Shown: one piece after another, positions 19,659 to 31,617 of the stretch
Position numbering within the stretch: the first letter of the stretch is position 1
How the letters are laid out: each line of letters begins with the position of its first letter
Assembly (NCBI RefSeq): GCF_004342665.1
Contig: NZ_SMBY01000001.1
Location: 782,950 to 846,949, forward strand
Direction of reading: 5' to 3'
From: Samsonia erythrinae
GTDB taxonomy: Bacteria; Pseudomonadota; Gammaproteobacteria; Enterobacterales; Enterobacteriaceae
DNA: 64,000 bases
The notes under the pieces: model-generated
What the model saw: the letters and a program-made list of their open reading frames with translations, nothing else
Database searches by the model: none
What the model was told of the DNA's origin: nothing
Made by a program: the position numbers and the translations under genes

Positions 19659-19686
19659 AGAGTGAGCAACATTCGTTGTTCACTCT
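19659..19686 (+). terminator. Hairpin after rpsA
   Basis: AGAGTGAGCAAC, loop ATTC, GTTGTTCACTCT: a 12-bp stem with one mismatch. It is followed by TGTAAC, not a T-run, so it may be a weak terminator or a 3' stabilising structure before ihfB. Confidence 0.45.
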
Positions 19687-19737
19687 TGTAACGGTAGTCA
19701 GTTATCCTGATTTGGTAGCCACGTATTTGGAGGAGCT

Positions 19738-20022
19738 ATGACTAAGTCTGAACTCATTGAAAGGCTTGCTGGACAGCAATCTCATATCCCGGCCAAAGTG
19801 GTTGAGGATGCAGTGAAAGAAATGCTTGAACAAATGGCTTCTACGTTAGCCGAAGGCGATCGTATTGAAATCCGTGGGTTTGGCAGTTTTTCGCTTCACT
19901 ACCGTGCACCGCGTGTGGGTCGTAACCCGAAAACCGGAGAGAAAGTGGAACTGGAAGGCAAGTACGTTCCCCACTTTAAACCGGGCAAAGAGTTGCGCGA
20001 TCGCGCCAATATCTACGGCTAA
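19738..20022 (+). CDS. ihfB: Integration host factor subunit beta
   Basis: Nucleoid protein that, with IhfA, bends DNA at specific sites in replication, recombination and transcription. 94 residues, as in E. coli. The HU/IHF fold is clear: [17 protein letters not shown] at the start, the IHF-type [17 protein letters not shown], and the DNA-contacting arm [20 protein letters not shown] with the intercalating proline. The ATG follows GGAGGAGCT... spacing typical of strong initiation (TTGGAGGAGCT). In E. coli comEC (ycaI) comes next; here the his operon intervenes. Confidence 0.98.
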   Translation: MTKSELIERLAGQQSHIPAKVVEDAVKEMLEQMASTLAEGDRIEIRGFGSFSLHYRAPRVGRNPKTGEKVELEGKYVPHFKPGKELRDRANIYG

Positions 20023-20058
20023 TCATTTTCGTAGCGATTAAGCTGGCGCGCAAAAGTA

Positions 20059-20084
20059 AATGGCACCTTTTAGGTGCCATTTTT
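20059..20084 (+). terminator. Terminator of ihfB
   Basis: AATGGCACC, loop TTTTA, GGTGCCATT, then TTT. The flanks are A-rich on one side and T-rich on the other, so it may also serve the convergent his operon, whose last stop is at 20104. Confidence 0.85.
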
Positions 20085-20103
20085 GCTATGTGTGACCGGT
20101 GCT

Positions 20104-20732
20104 TTATGATTTATTATGGCGTTCTTTCAAACGGTTGATGATCGTCGCCAGCTCTAAATCCTGATCCTGTAGCAGCACCAGCAGGTGATACATCAAATCC
20201 GCCGCTTCGTTGGTTAGCTCTTCTCGGTCATGTACCGTTGCCGCGAGCGCGGTTTCTAACCCTTCCTCACCGACTTTCTGCGCTATGCGCTTGGTGCCGC
20301 TGGCATATAGACGCGCGGTGTAAGAGCTGTCTGGATCGGCCTGTTTGCGCTCAGCCAGCAGTTGCTCTAGCTGATAGAGGAAACCCCAATCGCTGATTGC
20401 CGGTGAGAAACAGCTGCTGTTGCCGAGATGACAGGTTGGCCCGATAGGATTAACCAGAATCAGCAACGTGTCGTTATCGCAGTCCGGTGTGATGGCGACG
20501 ACATTCAGGAAATGACCGGATGATTCGCCTTTTGTCCATAGGCGCTGCTTGGTGCGTGAGAAAAACGTCACCTTGCCGCTTTCTTCGGTTGCCTGCAATG
20601 CCGCCTGATTCATGTAACCGAGCATCAGTACTTCACCGGATACGGCATGTTGTACGATGACGGGGAGCATCCCGCCCGTTTTGTTCCAATCGAGTTGGTT
20701 GCGTTGCTCGTCGTTTAAAAATCGTTGTTCGC

Positions 20733-20739
<7 letters not shown>
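20104..20739 (-). CDS. hisI: Bifunctional phosphoribosyl-AMP cyclohydrolase / phosphoribosyl-ATP pyrophosphatase
   Basis: Second and third steps of histidine synthesis in one 211-residue protein (E. coli HisIE 203). The N-terminal cyclohydrolase half runs to about residue 125: [37 protein letters not shown], then the metal-binding [18 protein letters not shown]. The C-terminal pyrophosphatase half has [20 protein letters not shown] and [20 protein letters not shown]. The N-terminus is about eight residues longer than in E. coli. Start 20739 overlaps the hisF end by 7 bases. Last gene of the operon. Confidence 0.96.
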
Positions 20740-22234
<1,495 letters not shown>

Positions 22235-22825
22235 CTACATCTCCAGAAAGTTTTTCAGCAGCTGCGCGCCCGCAGCACCAGAGCGTTCGGGGTGGAACTG
22301 CACGCCAAAGAAGTTCTCTTTTTCCACCGCGGCGGTAAAAGCAGCGCCGTAATTGACTTGCGCGATAGTGTTTTCACACACCGGCATCGCGTAGCTGTGG
22401 ACGAAATAAAAGTAGGCGCCGTCGTCAATGCCACGGAATAAGCGGTGCCCGGCTTGTGGAATGACCTGATTCCAGCCCATGTGAGGCAGGGGCAAGCCGT
22501 CCGTGACCATCTTTTCCACCGGCGCGTTAATCATTCCCAACGTGGGCACGCCGCCGCTTTCGGCGCTGCACGTTCCCAATAACTGCATGCCGAGGCAAAT
22601 TCCCAGAACGGGTTGGGTACAGGCCTTGATTAGCGCGATCAGGTCCCGTTCCTGCAACTGGTTCATTGCGGCCTGTGCGGTACCGACGCCGGGAAGAAAC
22701 AGTTTGTCCGCTTGCAGAACAATGTCGGCATCGCGGCTGATCGTGGGGGCATACCCCAGTCGCTGCACCGCATAGGCCACCGATGACAGGTTTGCGCAGC
22801 CGGTATCCAGAATGACCACCTTCAT
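22235..22825 (-). CDS. hisH: Imidazole glycerol phosphate synthase, glutaminase subunit
   Basis: Class I glutamine amidotransferase subunit giving ammonia to HisF. 196 residues. The nucleophile is C77 in [11 protein letters not shown]. The catalytic His-Glu pair is in [10 protein letters not shown] near the C-terminus, and the oxyanion strand [13 protein letters not shown] is present. ATG overlaps the hisB stop by one base (TGATG). Confidence 0.97.
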   Translation of the reverse strand: MKVVILDTGCANLSSVAYAVQRLGYAPTISRDADIVLQADKLFLPGVGTAQAAMNQLQERDLIALIKACTQPVLGICLGMQLLGTCSAESGGVPTLGMINAPVEKMVTDGLPLPHMGWNQVIPQAGHRLFRGIDDGAYFYFVHSYAMPVCENTIAQVNYGAAFTAAVEKENFFGVQFHPERSGAAGAQLLKNFLEM

Positions 22826-23892
22826 CAGAGCACTCCTTTTGAGCTCGGCAACGTATCGCCTTCGACGCGGATCGCCTGACGCAGCGTGCGTCCAAACGCC
22901 TTAAACAGGCTTTCGACCCGGTGGTGGTCGTTACGCCCCTTGGTTTTCAGATGCAGGGTGCAGGCCATGGAATAAGACAGCGAACGGAAGAAGTGCTCCA
23001 CCATTTCCGTACTCAAATCGCCGACGCGCTGATAGCTGAATTCGGCTTTGTATTCCAGATGCGGGCGGCCAGAGATATCCAGCGCGCAGCGCGCCAGACA
23101 CTCATCCATTGGCAGGACGAAACCAAAACGGCCAATGCCGCGTTTGTCGCCCAACGCTTTGTTCAGCGCTTCGCCCAGCGCCAGACCGGTGTCTTCCACT
23201 GTGTGGTGATCGTCAATGTACAGATCGCCTTTCACTTCAATATTCATGCGGAACCCGCCGTGGGTGGCGATTTGATCCAGCATGTGGTCGAAGAAACCGA
23301 CGCCGGTGTTGATCTTGCTGCCGCCTTCCTGATCCAGCCAGACGTTCACATCAATCGCGGTTTCACGCGTGACGCGGTTAACGTGCGCATGGCGGTTACG
23401 CTTGGTTAGCTGATGAGTGATGGTTTGCCAGTTGAGTCCGTCGCGCTGATAGCGCAGGCCGGTAATTCCCATGTTTTGCGCCAGTTGGAGGTCGGTCTCG
23501 CGATCGCCGATGACATAGCTCTGCGCAGCATCCATCAGGCCGTGGTTTAAATACGTGGTCACCAGCTCGGTTTTGGGTTTACGGCAGGCGCAGTTGTCCG
23601 CAGGTAAATGCGGACAGATTAGCACCTGCTCGAAACGGATCCCCTGCGACGTCAGAATTTGCATCATCAGGTTATGCGGCGGATCGAACGTTTCCTGAGG
23701 GAAGCTTGCCGTTCCCAGCCCGTCCTGATTCGTAATCATCACCAGCGTATAGCCCGCTTTTTGCAACGCCAGCAGCGAGGGAATGACATCTGGTTCCAGC
23801 GCCAGTTTATCCAGACGGTCAACCTGAAAATCCTCAGGTGGTTCAGCAATCAGTGTTCCGTCACGGTCGATAAAGAGGTATTTCTGGCCCAC
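22825..23892 (-). CDS. hisB: Bifunctional histidinol-phosphatase / imidazoleglycerol-phosphate dehydratase
   Basis: 355 residues, the fused enterobacterial form. Residues 1 to about 165 are a HAD phosphatase: nucleophile D9 and D11 in FIDRDGTL, zinc-type cysteines in [15 protein letters not shown], and the late acidic motif [13 protein letters not shown]. The C-terminal dehydratase has the manganese histidine clusters [14 protein letters not shown] and [14 protein letters not shown], then the repeat [10 protein letters not shown] and [14 protein letters not shown]. It catalyses the seventh and the ninth (histidinol-P to histidinol) steps. RBS GGAG in front of the ATG. Confidence 0.98.
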   Translation of the reverse strand: MGQKYLFIDRDGTLIAEPPEDFQVDRLDKLALEPDVIPSLLALQKAGYTLVMITNQDGLGTASFPQETFDPPHNLMMQILTSQGIRFEQVLICPHLPADNCACRKPKTELVTTYLNHGLMDAAQSYVIGDRETDLQLAQNMGITGLRYQRDGLNWQTITHQLTKRNRHAHVNRVTRETAIDVNVWLDQEGGSKINTGVGFFDHMLDQIATHGGFRMNIEVKGDLYIDDHHTVEDTGLALGEALNKALGDKRGIGRFGFVLPMDECLARCALDISGRPHLEYKAEFSYQRVGDLSTEMVEHFFRSLSYSMACTLHLKTKGRNDHHRVESLFKAFGRTLRQAIRVEGDTLPSSKGVL

Positions 23893-23907
23893 GGTGGCTC
23901 CTTAATA

Positions 23908-26306
<2,399 letters not shown>

Positions 26307-26311
26307 CGTCA

Positions 26312-27211
26312 TCACTCCATCATTTTTTCAATGGGCAGCACCAGAATGGAACTGGCGCCGAGCAACTTCAGTTTTTCCATGGTTTCCCAGAACAACGTTT
26401 CGCTGCTGACCATGTGCATGGCAACGCGGCTTTGCTCTCCGGCCAGCGGAAGGATGGTAGGGCGCTCCGCCCCCGGCAGTAGCGCAATGATCTCATCCAG
26501 CCGCTCGCTGGGCGCGTGCAGCATGATGTATTTTGATTCGCGAGCCTGAATGACGCCCTGCATACGCGTCAGTAGTTTATCGATTAACTGCTGCTTCTCG
26601 GCGGGCATTTCGCCGTCGCGTTGAATCAGACAGGCTTTAGAGCGGTAAATCACTTCCACTTCGCGTAAGCCATTGGCTTCCAGCGTCGCTCCTGTTGACA
26701 CGAGGTCGCAGATGGCATCGGCCAGACCGGCGCGTGGCGCGACTTCGACAGAGCCATTGAGCAGGCAGGATTTGAAATTAACGGATTGTCTGTCGAGATA
26801 TTGTTTGAGCAGGTGAGGATACGAGGTGGCGATACGTTTATTTTGCAGGCATTGCGGGCCGGTATAGGCTTCATCCAGCGGCATTGCCAGCGACAGGCGG
26901 CACGCGCCGAAATCCAGACGACGCAGCGTGAAGTAACGCGGGTCTTCGCCCTGAGCGCGACGGCTGAGCAGTTCTTCTTCCAGTACATTTTCGCCGATGA
27001 TGCCCAAATCGACTACGCCATCCATGACCAGACCGGGGATATCGTCATCGCGCACGCGCAGAATATCTATCGGCATATTTTCCGCGAACGCGATCAGGCG
27101 CTGTTGCTGTAAGTTGATTTTGATACCACAGCGCGCCAGCAGTTCGCGTGAATCGTCGCTCAGGCGACCTGACTTCTGCATTGCTATCCGTAAACGTGTT
27201 TTATCCAGCAT
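26312..27211 (-). CDS. hisG: ATP phosphoribosyltransferase
   Basis: First and committed step of histidine synthesis (ATP plus PRPP); long, HisZ-independent form with a C-terminal ACT-like domain that binds histidine for feedback inhibition. 299 residues, as in E. coli. The PRPP site is in the segment [21 protein letters not shown] 27211 ([18 protein letters not shown]) is the family start; an in-frame codon at 27232 would add seven residues. Preceded by the his attenuator. Confidence 0.97.
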   Translation of the reverse strand: MLDKTRLRIAMQKSGRLSDDSRELLARCGIKINLQQQRLIAFAENMPIDILRVRDDDIPGLVMDGVVDLGIIGENVLEEELLSRRAQGEDPRYFTLRRLDFGACRLSLAMPLDEAYTGPQCLQNKRIATSYPHLLKQYLDRQSVNFKSCLLNGSVEVAPRAGLADAICDLVSTGATLEANGLREVEVIYRSKACLIQRDGEMPAEKQQLIDKLLTRMQGVIQARESKYIMLHAPSERLDEIIALLPGAERPTILPLAGEQSRVAMHMVSSETLFWETMEKLKLLGASSILVLPIEKMME

Positions 27212-27264
27212 GGAAACCTCATTACCCGTCAAATTTGCATGGCGCTAAAAAACAGCGCATATAA

Positions 27265-27295
27265 AAAAACCCTCGGAAGACGATCTTCCGAGGGC
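27265..27295 (-). terminator. his operon attenuator terminator
   Basis: On the minus strand, an 11-bp stem CCCTCGGAAGA / TCTTCCGAGGG with a 3-base loop is followed by TTTTTTT, between hisL and hisG. Upstream, CTGGAAGA (27315-27322) and TCTTCCAG (27331-27338) form a competing hairpin, and both share the GGAAGA element, the arrangement expected for attenuation. Confidence 0.9.
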
Positions 27296-27357
27296 TCTCT
27301 TTGTGTTCTGCGCCACTGGAAGATCTGAACGTCTTCCAGCACCAATCGCCTGAAAGA

Positions 27358-27405
27358 CTAGTCAGGGTGATGGTGATGATGGTGGTTAAACAGAACGCGT
27401 GTCAT
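27358..27405 (-). CDS. hisL: his operon leader peptide
   Basis: 15-residue peptide MTRVLFNHHHHHHPD with six consecutive histidine codons, directly before the attenuator. Ribosome stalling when charged tRNA-His is scarce shifts the downstream RNA fold to the antiterminator. E. coli has seven histidines in the same place. RBS AGAGA upstream. Confidence 0.95.
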   Translation of the reverse strand: MTRVLFNHHHHHHPD

Positions 27406-27458
27406 AAAATGTCTCTTGGTTGTTCCAATAGTTAAGGCGATGGCGTTGCCTGTTAACT

Positions 27459-27488
27459 AACCTAAACTATGTGCGGGCCGTTGTGCAA
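27459..27488 (-). promoter_or_regulatory. his operon promoter
   Basis: On the minus strand, -35 TTGCAC and -10 TAGGTT with 18 bases between. The -10 context GTTTAGGTTA is the same as at the E. coli his promoter. It lies about 55 bases before hisL. Confidence 0.7.
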
Positions 27489-27675
27489 CACTTTTTTAGC
27501 GGATGTGGGACGCTGATTCCGGTGAAGAGGCGTTGGCGCCTTCGTGCCGCAGATAATCGCAGAATACGAGCAGACCGGGCGAAATCGAATAGGCGCTGTA
27601 GCGATGGGCGTAAAAGCCGTTTACTCTGTATGCGAGTGTCGTGTTGATTACAGGCTCCTTGCGGGGGAACGGCTG

Positions 27676-28503
27676 ATGAAAAAAGTATCGATTGTTGGAT
27701 TGGGCTGGTTGGGAATGCCGTTGGCACTGGCGCTGAATGGGCTCGGCTATCAGGTGACGGGAAGTAAAACCACTCAGGACGGCGTTGAAGCGGCGCGGAT
27801 GAGTGGGATCGAATGTTATCAGCTGGTGCTGACGCCAGAACTGGCGTGTGAGGCTGAAGCGCTCCGTACGCTGCTACAGGTTGACGTATTGATTGTGACG
27901 CTACCGGCCAGTCGTACGGCGGAAGGGGGGGAAGGCTATACGCAAGCCGTACAGCAGTTAGTGAATATGGCGCGTGTATTCCACGTGCCGCGTATTATTT
28001 TCACCAGTTCAACCTCCGTTTATGGCGATGACAGTGGTGTCGTAAAAGAAAATTCGCCGCTGCGTCCGACGACGAGCGCAGGGAAAACGTTGGCGTCTCT
28101 TGAACAGTGGCTACAGAATTTACCCGATACCTCCGTCGATGTGTTGCGTCTTGCGGGACTGGTGGGCGGCGAACGCCATCCCGGGCGTTTTCTGGCGGGG
28201 AAGACTAACCTGCCGCACGGTAATCATGGCGTAAATCTGGTGCATCAAGAGGATGTGTTGTCGGCGATTTTGTTACTGCTTAAGCGACCGAGCGGCGGGC
28301 ATGTTTATAATCTGTGCGCGCCGCGGCATCCCGCCAGACAAGATTTTTATCCTGAACAAGCTCGTCGGCTTAACCTGGTTCCGCCGCAGTTTGCGCCGCT
28401 TACCGATCATCGTGAAGGTCGGATTGTCGATGGGCAGCGCATCTGCCATGAGCTTGGGTTCGAGTATCAATATCCTGACCCTGATATGATGCTACTGAAC
28501 TGA
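27676..28503 (+). CDS. yeeZ: NAD(P)-binding SDR-type protein YeeZ
   Basis: 275 residues (E. coli YeeZ 274). An N-terminal Rossmann motif VGLGWLGMPLALALNGLGY binds a dinucleotide. The epimerase-like core continues with IIFTSSTSVYGDDSGVVKENSPLRPTT and LRLAGLVGGERHPGRFLAGK. The role is not established; it resembles sugar-nucleotide epimerases without a proven substrate. ATG 27676 follows GGGGGAACGGCTG and matches the family start MKKVSIVG; the frame is open upstream to 27544. It is divergent from the his operon, as in E. coli. Confidence 0.9.
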   Translation: MKKVSIVGLGWLGMPLALALNGLGYQVTGSKTTQDGVEAARMSGIECYQLVLTPELACEAEALRTLLQVDVLIVTLPASRTAEGGEGYTQAVQQLVNMARVFHVPRIIFTSSTSVYGDDSGVVKENSPLRPTTSAGKTLASLEQWLQNLPDTSVDVLRLAGLVGGERHPGRFLAGKTNLPHGNHGVNLVHQEDVLSAILLLLKRPSGGHVYNLCAPRHPARQDFYPEQARRLNLVPPQFAPLTDHREGRIVDGQRICHELGFEYQYPDPDMMLLN

Positions 28504-28553
28504 ACGAGCCGGTTTTTGCCATTCGGCTGGTGATATCGTCCGGTGTGTTCCAC

Positions 28554-28580
28554 TAAAGTTGTTGAGAAATTTGCCGATAT
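28554..28580 (+). promoter_or_regulatory. Flagellar sigma-28 (FliA) promoter of ycgR
   Basis: TAAAGTTG, 11 bases, GCCGATAT. The enterobacterial class III flagellar consensus is TAAAGTTT-N11-GCCGATAA, so 14 of 16 conserved bases match at exact spacing. It lies about 158 bases before the ycgR start and ties that gene to the flagellar regulon. Confidence 0.85.
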
Positions 28581-28737
28581 CGTCTGCGTTAATTTATATC
28601 ATGCGATCTCAGGCACTCCTCGGTATTGTTTTCAAAAGTAGCCACCGCGGTGAAAACGCGCGATACCTGCTGATTGAAAGGTCACGAGGGGACATGCATT
28701 AATATAAGCCATTGATACAGTGGTGGAGATAGAAGCG

Positions 28738-29481
28738 GTGACTGAAAATATAAAAGAGCAGTTTGTTAAGCGCAACAAACTGGCTATTTGCGCAACGTTG
28801 CGTGAGTTAAAAAAGAATGATACTGCTCTGATGGTTCATCATTCTCAGGGGCAGTTCATCAGTAAAATTCTTGATGTGATGCCCGACGATGACCAATTTG
28901 TTTTCGATTTAGGTGGCGTAGAACGTGAAAACAGTCGTGCGCTCTATGCTGGGGCGCTGTCTTTTATTGCGGAGCCCGCGGGCGCAAAAGTCGAGTTTAA
29001 AGCGGTTATTGCAAAAACGATAGATTATAAAGGGCTGCCTGCGTTTGTCGCACAGCTTCCCGAGTCGCTTTACCTGATTCAGCGTCGTACCTATTTCCGT
29101 ATTAATACGCCGCTGTGGCCGCCGTTGACATGCCGCGGCGAACTGCCGGATGAAAGTTCGTTCCTGTTTAACATCAAGGATCTTTCACTGGGAGGATTAA
29201 GCCTGTACACCGATCGTGATACCACAGGGTTGCTGACGAATGGCGACATGATAAAAGGTGTCGAGATGGATCTTGCCGACCACGGTTTCTTCTGTGTTGA
29301 TTTGCAATTCGTGGGGCAAACGACGGTGAAGGTCGTCGATAATAAAGGCGAAGTGAAAATGACTCAGCGCCTGAGTTTCAAATTTCCTTCTTTGAGTGCT
29401 GTTCAGGAGCGGGATCTTCAGCAGGTTATTTTTGAATTGGAAAGTTTACAAAACGAAAAGAAAAAGCGGTTTCAGGAGTGA
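28738..29481 (+). CDS. ycgR: Flagellar brake protein YcgR (PilZ domain)
   Basis: Cytosolic c-di-GMP effector that binds the flagellar motor and slows it. 247 residues (E. coli 244). The N-terminal YcgR domain covers residues 1 to about 108. The C-terminal PilZ domain starts with the c-di-GMP motif RRTYFR at residues 116-121, followed by the second motif DLSLGG. The start is probably GTG 28738 (MTENIKEQFVKRNK) with GGAG upstream; GTG 28720 is also in frame. Its own FliA promoter is upstream. In E. coli ycgR lies elsewhere, so its place beside yeeZ is a difference. Confidence 0.93.
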   Translation: MTENIKEQFVKRNKLAICATLRELKKNDTALMVHHSQGQFISKILDVMPDDDQFVFDLGGVERENSRALYAGALSFIAEPAGAKVEFKAVIAKTIDYKGLPAFVAQLPESLYLIQRRTYFRINTPLWPPLTCRGELPDESSFLFNIKDLSLGGLSLYTDRDTTGLLTNGDMIKGVEMDLADHGFFCVDLQFVGQTTVKVVDNKGEVKMTQRLSFKFPSLSAVQERDLQQVIFELESLQNEKKKRFQE

Positions 29482-29659
29482 TAATTTTTAGCGTGATATT
29501 TCGCGTTGGCTTCACACATTGCAGCTTAATAATTTAATAAACAAATAGTTATCTTATCATTTATCTACGCAGAATCCCCTTGCGCGTGGGGCAAGGTGTT
29601 TCCGTGTTGAAGAGCGCAAGCCAGCGCGGATTCAATTGGAAAGATGATGGTGATAATTA

Positions 29660-29761
29660 AATTGTTTCCAGCGCGTTCAGAGTCTTGTCAGATGCCGGCG
29701 TCTGGTGCAGAATACGCGCCTTACAAAATAACCGACGTTTAATAGCGTCGGTTATTTTTTT
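29660..29761 (+). ncRNA. Possible small RNA or long 3' UTR of ycgR
   Basis: A 12-bp perfect stem AAATAACCGACG / CGTCGGTTATTT with an 8-base loop and a T-run ends at 29761. It is too far (about 245 bases) from the ycgR stop to be an ordinary terminator. Just before it, CAGATGCCGGCGTCTG (29690-29705) forms another stem. A hairpin plus strong terminator is the build of Hfq-dependent sRNAs. The 5' end is a guess, and I do not recognise a known sRNA. Confidence 0.3.
29726..29761 (+). terminator. Strong rho-independent terminator
   Basis: 12-bp perfect stem, loop TTTAATAG, followed by TTTTTT in part overlapping the stem end. It is the only clear terminator downstream of ycgR. Confidence 0.85.
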
Positions 29762-29925
29762 ACATTTATGCTCGTGATACTTCGGTTTGCAGAGACGTAG
29801 TGTGGTTTATTTTTTGCGCTCTGTGGCCTAAGTTAATGGGTATAGGGTCTTTAACGAAAGAGGCCGGACAACGATCCGGATAGATAATTTTGTGTGTGCC
29901 TGCGAGCACAGTGAGGAAAGGAAAA

Positions 29926-30138
29926 ATGGGGCAATCATTCGTACCGGTGCCCGCCGGTTGGTGCTGTATAGACATTGGTTATGGCGCGACACAGTCGCAA
30001 GTTATCTCTGGTGCTGTTTCAGCCACCTTTTCTCGTTGTGATGCAGGTGATCTCTGTATCCATTCTCTGATTTCCCAGGCGCTGATATGTGATTACGCTG
30101 TTTCAGGCCGGGTTCACGGGGGGGCGCGTCATGTCTGA
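29926..30138 (+). CDS. Possible 70-residue leader ORF overlapping plaP
   Basis: ATG 29926 lies behind AGGAAAGGAAAA, a better ribosome-binding site than that of plaP itself. The frame stays open for 70 codons (begins [14 protein letters not shown]) and ends at TGA 30138, eight bases inside plaP (ATG 30131). The overlap would allow translational coupling. It has five cysteines and no recognisable domain or signal peptide. It may be chance, a misread start, or a regulatory uORF; I do not know a homologue. Confidence 0.3.
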   Translation: MGQSFVPVPAGWCCIDIGYGATQSQVISGAVSATFSRCDAGDLCIHSLISQALICDYAVSGRVHGGARHV

Positions 30139-31489
30139 TATTAACGCCTCTGTAAAACGCACTCAGTTAAAGAGAACGCTCACGCTATGGCCGGTCGTTA
30201 TGATGGGGTTGGCGTACATGCAGCCGATGACCATTTTCGACACATTTGGCATCGTGTCTGGCCTGACTGACGGCCATGTCGCGACCGCTTACGCCTTTGC
30301 GCTGGCGGGTATTCTGTTTACGGCACTAAGCTATGGCAAATTGGTAAGACGTTTCCCGTCTGCCGGCTCTGCCTATACCTATGCGCAAAAGGCCATCAGT
30401 CCGCACGTTGGATTTATGGTTGGTTGGTCGTCGCTGTTGGACTATCTGTTCATGCCGATGATCAATATCCTGCTGGCGAAAATCTATCTGGAAGCGATAT
30501 TCCCCGGCGTGCCGTCATGGATTTTTGTGGCGGTGCTGGTCGGTCTGATGACGCTGTTTAACCTGCGTGGCATCAATCTGGTCGCGAATCTGAACTCGAT
30601 TATCGTCGTGGTACAGGTTGCCATCATGGCCGTGTTCCTCGGGCTGGTGATCCATGGCGTGTATCAGGGCGAAGGGGCGGGAACGCTGACCAGTATGCGT
30701 CCGTTCTGGTCTGAAAACGCCCATGTGGTGCCGATGATAACCGGGGCAACGATCCTTTGCTTCTCATTCCTGGGCTTTGACGGTATTAGTTCTTTATCGG
30801 AAGAAACGCAGGATGCCAGCCGGGTGATCCCGAAAGCCATTTTCCTGACTGCGCTGATTGGCGGCGTGATCTTTATCGCCGTGTCATATTTCCTACAACT
30901 GTATTTTCCGGATATTTCGCGTTTTAAAGATCCGGATGCGTCTCAGCCGGAAATTATGCTGTATGTGGCCGGTAAATTCTTCCAGTCCATCATTCTGGTG
31001 TTTTCCTGCGTGACGGTGCTGGCATCCGGTATGGCTGCCCATGCGGGCGTGTCTCGCCTGATGTATGTGATGGGGCGTGATGGCGTATTCCCGGAACGCT
31101 TTTTCGGCTTTGTTCATCCGAAGTGGCGCACGCCGTCCCTGAACGTTTTGCTGGTCGGCGCGATTGCGTTGTCTGCTGTTTCGTTCGATCTGGTAACGGC
31201 AACCGCGCTGATTAACTTCGGGGCGTTGGTGGCGTTCACGTTTGTGAACCTGTCGGTTATCTCGCAGTTCTATATCCGCGAGCGCCGTAATCGCACGCTG
31301 AAAGACACCATCAACTTCCTTGTGCTGCCGGTGATGGGGGCGTTGACGGTTGGGGCGCTGTGGGTGAATCTGGAAGCCAGCTCTATGACGTTGGGTCTGG
31401 TTTGGGCGACGATCGGTCTGCTGTATCTGGCATTTGTGACGCGTAGCTTCCGCCAGCCGGTGCCGCAATGCCGCGAAGAGTTGATATAA
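30131..31489 (+). CDS. plaP: Low-affinity putrescine importer PlaP (APC family)
   Basis: Inner-membrane amino acid/polyamine permease, 452 residues, the same as E. coli PlaP (YeeF). About 12 membrane segments are visible. Typical stretches are [20 protein letters not shown] in segment 1 with the conserved unwound region, [50 protein letters not shown], and [25 protein letters not shown] 30131 ([17 protein letters not shown]) gives the family length. In E. coli it lies near sbcB and yeeZ, as here. Putrescine uptake is linked to surface motility in E. coli. Confidence 0.93.
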   Translation: MSDINASVKRTQLKRTLTLWPVVMMGLAYMQPMTIFDTFGIVSGLTDGHVATAYAFALAGILFTALSYGKLVRRFPSAGSAYTYAQKAISPHVGFMVGWSSLLDYLFMPMINILLAKIYLEAIFPGVPSWIFVAVLVGLMTLFNLRGINLVANLNSIIVVVQVAIMAVFLGLVIHGVYQGEGAGTLTSMRPFWSENAHVVPMITGATILCFSFLGFDGISSLSEETQDASRVIPKAIFLTALIGGVIFIAVSYFLQLYFPDISRFKDPDASQPEIMLYVAGKFFQSIILVFSCVTVLASGMAAHAGVSRLMYVMGRDGVFPERFFGFVHPKWRTPSLNVLLVGAIALSAVSFDLVTATALINFGALVAFTFVNLSVISQFYIRERRNRTLKDTINFLVLPVMGALTVGALWVNLEASSMTLGLVWATIGLLYLAFVTRSFRQPVPQCREELI

Positions 31490-31517
31490 CGATTTGATTT
31501 CGATTGCATAAAATAGG

Positions 31518-31549
31518 AAAAGCGGAGCATGTTGGCTCCGCTTTTTTTT
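31518..31549. terminator. Terminator between convergent plaP and sbcB
   Basis: AAAGCGGAGC, loop ATGTTGG region, GCTCCGCTTT then TTTTT. It serves plaP on the plus strand; the A-rich left flank is short for a minus-strand role. Confidence 0.85.
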
Positions 31550-31617
31550 AGCGACGATACTTGCTCGCCCATTATTGTGACAACGTCACCTGAAAACACT
31601 TTGCATGTTTTTCGGTC

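Larger units (their letters stand above)
29482..29925. other. Intergenic region ycgR-plaP
   Basis: About 440 bases. It contains a strong terminator (29726-29761) and the stem-loop before it, listed as a possible small RNA. The part after 29762 is the upstream region of plaP; a purine-rich AGGAAAGGA at 29915-29921 precedes a 70-codon open frame. I could not identify the plaP promoter. Confidence 0.5.

Noticed and set aside
27358-27405. Histidine-rich repeat as a low-complexity or tag-like artefact
   Set aside because: It is the his leader peptide: right place, start, stop and attenuator.
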